Source: Chloroflexota bacterium (lineage in GTDB: Bacteria; Chloroflexota; Anaerolineae; Anaerolineales; Villigracilaceae). Taken from it: 64,000 bases of DNA. Made by a program: the position numbers and the translations under genes. The stretch lies in NCBI GenBank assembly GCA_016219545.1, contig JACRMH010000015.1:23474-87473 (forward strand), in the 5' to 3' direction. The notes beneath the pieces are model-generated. The model saw only the letters and a list, made by a program, of their open reading frames with translations. It searched no databases and was not told the origin of the DNA. Below, one piece after another: positions 61,092 through 64,000 of the stretch. How positions within the stretch are numbered: position 1 is the stretch's first letter; each line of letters begins with the position of its first letter.

Positions 61092-61265
61092 TTAAAAAGT
61101 CTTTGCCACTTACACAGGCAAAGACTTCTAGTCCCCGGAGGGAAATCAACACGCAAGTGCTGAAATTTTCTATCAGTCTCCACCTGAGCAGGAAATTAAG
61201 TCCCAAAATTGACTGGGACACCCGCCTTCATCGGCGAAGTGGTTTTAATGATTTAACGAGTATTG
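61092..61265 (-). ncRNA. Possible L10 leader RNA (autoregulation)
   Basis: The 174 bases between rplA and rplJ include a strong hairpin (AAGTCTTTGCC/GGCAAAGACTT) right before the rplJ ribosome site, plus other pairings. L10 leaders at this position bind L10-L12 and control the operon. The match to the known family was not tested. Confidence 0.55.
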
Positions 61266-61979
61266 CTACTCGGCACCATCCATGTGTTCATTCGGATCCA
61301 TCTTCATACCAGGACCCATGGTCGTTGTTACCGTAATGCGCTTGACGAAATTACCTTTCGCGCCGGAAGGACGGGCCTTATTCACTCCATCCATCAATGC
61401 CGCGTAATTCTCGATCAGTTTTTCAACTTCGAATGAAGCCTTGCCAATTGAAACGTGAATGTTATTGGTTTTATCAAGGCGGAATTCAACGCGACCAGCC
61501 TTGGCTTCCTTAATCGCGCGTTCCATATCCGCCGCGCTGACCACTGTGCCAGCCTTCGGGTTCGGCATGAGTCCGCGGGGACCAAGCACACGACCCAGGC
61601 GACCGACCTTGCCCATTGCATCAGGGGTGGCGATGGCAACATCGAAATCCAACATGCCGCCTTCGATCTTCTTCATCGTCTCATCATCATCTGCAACGAG
61701 ATCAGCGCCGCCAGCACGAGCAGCCGCAGCGCCTTCGCCAGTGGCGAATACAAGCACGCGGACTGTTTTACCAAGTCCATTCGGAAGCACAACTACATCA
61801 CGCAGCTGTTGATCCGCCTGACGTGAGTCAAGCGTCGTGCGCATGTGCACTTCAACCGTCGAATCAAATTTTGTGATCGAAGTTTCCTTCGCAAGGGTGA
61901 TCGCTTCGCGGGCGGAATAAACCTTGTCAATATCAACTTTGGCGGCAGCCGCCGTATATTTCTTTCCGTGTTTAGTCAT
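61266..61979 (-). CDS. rplA: 50S ribosomal protein L1
   Basis: This 237-residue protein begins [16 protein letters not shown], with GGAGG seven bases upstream; a longer frame to 62024 runs into the intergenic region. Signatures are [32 protein letters not shown] (in part), [14 protein letters not shown] and [20 protein letters not shown]1 binds 23S rRNA and its own mRNA. It follows rplK directly. Confidence 0.97.
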   Translation of the reverse strand: MTKHGKKYTAAAAKVDIDKVYSAREAITLAKETSITKFDSTVEVHMRTTLDSRQADQQLRDVVVLPNGLGKTVRVLVFATGEGAAAARAGGADLVADDDETMKKIEGGMLDFDVAIATPDAMGKVGRLGRVLGPRGLMPNPKAGTVVSAADMERAIKEAKAGRVEFRLDKTNNIHVSIGKASFEVEKLIENYAALMDGVNKARPSGAKGNFVKRITVTTTMGPGMKMDPNEHMDGAE

Positions 61980-62028
61980 TTTATCCTCCGTGGTACAAGC
62001 GGACAGCCGGGGCCGTCCTCCCACAAAA

Positions 62029-62454
62029 TTATTCGATTACCGTGATACCCATGGAACGGGCGGTGCCTTCGATCTGTTTCATCGCGCCTTCCATATCGAT
62101 TGCGTTCAGATCCTTCATCTTCAACTCAGCAATTTCCTTCACCTGAGCGCGGGTTACCTTGCCGACCTTATCTTTGTTCGGCACGCCGGAACCCTTCTCG
62201 ACCTTTGCAGCTTTGCGGAGCAAAACAGCGGCGGGGGATGTACGAAGTACAAATGTGAATGAACCATCGGTATAGATGGTGATTTCCGCAGGAAGCGTCT
62301 CACCCGGACGATTGGATGTGCGCGCATTGTATTCCTTGCAGAACGCCATGATGTTGATACCATGACTTGCCAACGCGGGGCCGACGGGAGGCGCAGGATT
62401 GGCCTTGCCAGCCTCTAGTTGAAGACGAACGATTGCTTTTAATTTCTTTGCCAT
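62029..62454 (-). CDS. rplK: 50S ribosomal protein L11
   Basis: This 141-residue protein carries [34 protein letters not shown] (in part: [20 protein letters not shown]), and the C-terminal RNA-binding domain [35 protein letters not shown] lies upstream of the ATG at 62454. Upstream, 100 bases before nusG's stop, is a small palindromic region. Confidence 0.97.
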   Translation of the reverse strand: MAKKLKAIVRLQLEAGKANPAPPVGPALASHGINIMAFCKEYNARTSNRPGETLPAEITIYTDGSFTFVLRTSPAAVLLRKAAKVEKGSGVPNKDKVGKVTRAQVKEIAELKMKDLNAIDMEGAMKQIEGTARSMGITVIE

Positions 62455-62507
62455 TTTGACTTAACTCCTATGTGGTTTTAGCGGGTCATTTGGGAGACCC
62501 TCCCACC

Positions 62508-62532
62508 GCATCAGACCTGACTGAGGTCTGCT
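62508..62532. repeat. Small palindrome CAGACCTGAC.. between nusG and rplK
   Basis: ATCAGACCTGAC and the inverse AGGTCTG are similar to the arms of the lipB insertion. A neighbouring GGGAGACCCTCCC hairpin lies at about 62490-62502. Confidence 0.55.
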
Positions 62533-62556
62533 ACTGTCCAATTAAATTTTTCTACC

Positions 62557-63255
62557 TTATGCTTTTTCAACCTGAAGGAAATCCAACTCCACAGGCGTCT
62601 CACGTCCGAAGAAGCTCACCATTACGCGGACCTTCGTACGTTCCATATCGATCTCAGAAACCATGCCGCGGAAGTCATTGAACGGACCATCCACGATACG
62701 CACACGTTCGCCAACCTTGAAAGAGACCTTGACCGTAGGCGCTTCTGCTTCCATGCGCTTCACGATCTGGGCAACTTCTTCAGGGCGGAGCGGTGTGGGG
62801 TTATTTCCCATACCGACGAAGCCGGTCACCCCGGGAGTGTTGCGGACTACGTACCAGGATTCTTCCGAGAGTGCCAGATTCACAAGCACATAACCGGGGA
62901 AGATATGGCGCTCCACAGTTTTGCGCTTGCCGTCTTTGACTTCGATCTCTTCCTGCGTCGGGATGACAACGTCGAAGATCTTATCCTTCATGCCCATGGT
63001 TTCGATACGCTGTTCAAGGTTATGACGAACTTTATTCTCATATCCTGAATAGCAGTGGATCACATACCACGCGGGACCCTCAACAACTGCTTCGACGGGA
63101 GGCAGATCGGTGGGAATCTGCGTCTCGGAGCGCGCAGCAGGTTTCGGGTCGGAAGATGAAGCGGTATGATTCAAATCCGCAGGAACATTTTGTTCCTCGG
63201 TCTTTTCATCCATCGATTCCTGTTCAAACTGCTCTTGCGGTTCCGGCAAATCCAT
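62557..63255 (-). CDS. nusG: Transcription termination/antitermination protein NusG
   Basis: This 232-residue protein has an acidic, probably disordered N-terminal extension (residues 1-60), then the NGN domain (PAWYVIHCYSGYENKVRHNLEQRI, quoted in part as WYVIHCYSGYENKVRHNL) and a C-terminal KOW domain (VGERVRIVDGPFNDFRGMVSEID). Many bacteria lack the extension or have a shorter one. GAGGATCTG precedes the ATG. It is located between secE and rplK as usual. Confidence 0.97.
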   Translation of the reverse strand: MDLPEPQEQFEQESMDEKTEEQNVPADLNHTASSSDPKPAARSETQIPTDLPPVEAVVEGPAWYVIHCYSGYENKVRHNLEQRIETMGMKDKIFDVVIPTQEEIEVKDGKRKTVERHIFPGYVLVNLALSEESWYVVRNTPGVTGFVGMGNNPTPLRPEEVAQIVKRMEAEAPTVKVSFKVGERVRIVDGPFNDFRGMVSEIDMERTKVRVMVSFFGRETPVELDFLQVEKA

Positions 63256-63273
63256 CAGATCCTCAATTCAAAA

Positions 63274-63495
63274 CTAAAGCCCAAGCACCAAATTCATCAA
63301 TCCGTGCGAAAGAAAATCTATCAGTGCGAGGAATGCGCCGACAAACACCATCACCAAAAGCACGAGCCATGTCAGACGCCTTGCTTCAGGCCAGGTGGGC
63401 CAGCTTACTTTGCGAAGTTCACCCGTGGTTTCACGGAAATAACGCTGAACGGCGTTTTCGCTTTTCTTGACTTTCTTCTTCTCTTTCTCAGCCAA
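63274..63495 (-). CDS. secE: Preprotein translocase subunit SecE
   Basis: This 73-residue protein has a charged N-terminus, the family segment RYFRETTGELRKVSWPTWPEA and one membrane helix (LTWLVLLVMVFVGAFLALIDF). It stabilises SecY. It starts 60 bases after the tRNA-Trp gene and precedes nusG by 18 bases. Confidence 0.95.
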   Translation of the reverse strand: MAEKEKKKVKKSENAVQRYFRETTGELRKVSWPTWPEARRLTWLVLLVMVFVGAFLALIDFLSHGLMNLVLGL

Positions 63496-63556
63496 GGCAA
63501 TACTCCTTCTTATTTTTTACGGCTAAAACGCCGCGTAACGCGGCGTTTGCCACAGG

Positions 63557-63629
63557 CAGGCCAGGTAGGAATCGAACCCACAACCGCTCGTGTTGGAGAC
63601 GAGTGCTCTGCCAATTGAGCCACTGGCCT
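63557..63629 (-). tRNA. trnW: tRNA-Trp (CCA)
   Basis: On the minus strand: acceptor AGGCCAG/CTGGCCT, D stem GCTC/GAGC, anticodon stem CTCGT/ACGAG with loop CTCCAAC (anticodon CCA), T stem GTGGG/CCTAC with loop TTCGATT. Location between rpmG and secE is common in bacteria. Confidence 0.96.
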
Positions 63630-63668
63630 AAATATTGGTGGGGCATATTATACCCCACCCTTGCTTGA

Positions 63669-63839
63669 TTACTTGGTCTCGCGGTGCTGTGTGTGCTTTC
63701 GGCAGCGTGAGCAATACTTGTTGAACTCCAACCGGTTGGGATCGTTTCGGCGATTCTTCTCGGTGGTGTAATTGCGCTCTTTGCAGTCATTGCATTGAAG
63801 TGTAATTACCGGACGGACATCTTTCTTCTTGGAAGCCAT
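63669..63839 (-). CDS. rpmG: 50S ribosomal protein L33
   Basis: This 56-residue protein has two zinc-binding CxxC motifs ([17 protein letters not shown]), typical of the zinc-binding L33 form. It begins [10 protein letters not shown] and ends HRETK. The gene is between tuf and tRNA-Trp. It was read directly from the sequence. Confidence 0.95.
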   Translation of the reverse strand: MASKKKDVRPVITLQCNDCKERNYTTEKNRRNDPNRLEFNKYCSRCRKHTQHRETK

Positions 63840-63859
63840 GTTACTACCTTACTTTCTAT

Positions 63860-64000
63860 TTATTCAATGATCTTGGTAACGACACCCGCACCGACGGTCA
63901 GACCGCCTTCACGAATGGCGAACTTGGAACCCTGTTCAAGAGCCACAGGCACAATCAACTCAACCGTCAGGTTGACGTTGTCTCCGGGCATCACCATCTC
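63860..64000 (-). CDS. tuf: Elongation factor Tu (partial, C-terminal 46 residues)
   Basis: The segment reads [15 protein letters not shown], then [29 protein letters not shown] (in part), which is domain III of EF-Tu. The 5' part lies beyond the window's right edge. The FAIREGG segment is followed by Leu where most EF-Tu have Arg (GGRTVGAG). It is the first gene of the ribosomal block here. Confidence 0.95.
   Translation of the reverse strand, partial: EMVMPGDNVNLTVELIVPVALEQGSKFAIREGGLTVGAGVVTKIIE

Overview
The window looks like chromosomal DNA of a Chloroflexota bacterium, most likely class Anaerolineae. The reasons are a moderate GC content, an alternative complex III respiratory cluster, F420-type luciferase-like enzymes, a cyclic-nucleotide-binding/bPH2 fusion protein, and many short intergenic palindromes. 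There is no prophage, transposase gene or CRISPR array. Assignments rest on motifs and remembered family sequences; no database search was run.

Layout. 1-6 kb: end of a class I fumarase subunit, a GAF/PAS histidine kinase, a three-gene unit (quinate-dehydrogenase-like, MobA-like, PAP2) and an MntA/HepT toxin-antitoxin pair. 6-9.6 kb: the NAD synthesis operon nadC-nadA-nadB on the minus strand. 9.7-16.3 kb, minus strand: queuosine-precursor transporter, def-GNAT-recF, a cNMP/bPH2 membrane protein, a redoxin and a beta-hydroxyacid dehydrogenase. 16.4-21.9 kb, plus strand: thioesterase, NERD protein, M42 peptidase, LLM oxidoreductase, ICMT-like methyltransferase, MazG-like protein, two uncharacterised proteins and an odd tRNA-Arg. 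22-25.2 kb: lipB and a DprE1/DprE2-like pair. 25.3-29.9 kb: lipid kinase, helicase-associated protein, kbl and an AT-rich membrane protein. 30-33 kb: a cytochrome c protein, an ECF sigma/anti-sigma pair and an Rrf2 regulator. 33-37.7 kb: lipoproteins, hutU and a phosphodiesterase-like protein.

37.8-44.5 kb holds a minus-strand alternative complex III operon (ActA, a split ActB, ActC, ActD, ActE and an extra cytochrome c). 45-49.6 kb holds a LuxR-type regulator with a degenerate receiver, an HtrA-like protease, panE and a CapA lipoprotein.

49.9-58.2 kb is the most unusual region. A consensus promoter drives a tightly packed operon with a 77-residue protein, an MFS transporter, a DUF2089 zinc-ribbon/HTH regulator, a DUF4097 beta-repeat protein, and two alternating pairs of helical-module protein plus MFS transporter. 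One ~27-residue helical module (SHOCT-like/YvlB_N-like) recurs in four neighbouring proteins. I infer an envelope-stress or drug-sensing and export system.

58.2-64 kb is core: corA, lexA with an operator inside its promoter, and rplL-rplJ-rplA-rplK-nusG-secE-trnW-rpmG-tuf.

A second theme is palindromic repeats. Families with GTAG...CTAC ends, ATGTCGTTGCGAG ends and a 124-bp MITE-like element lie between genes. Related palindromes also sit in frame inside lipB and the helicase-associated gene, appear to interrupt a small gene near 33.0 kb, and supply the recF stop codon.
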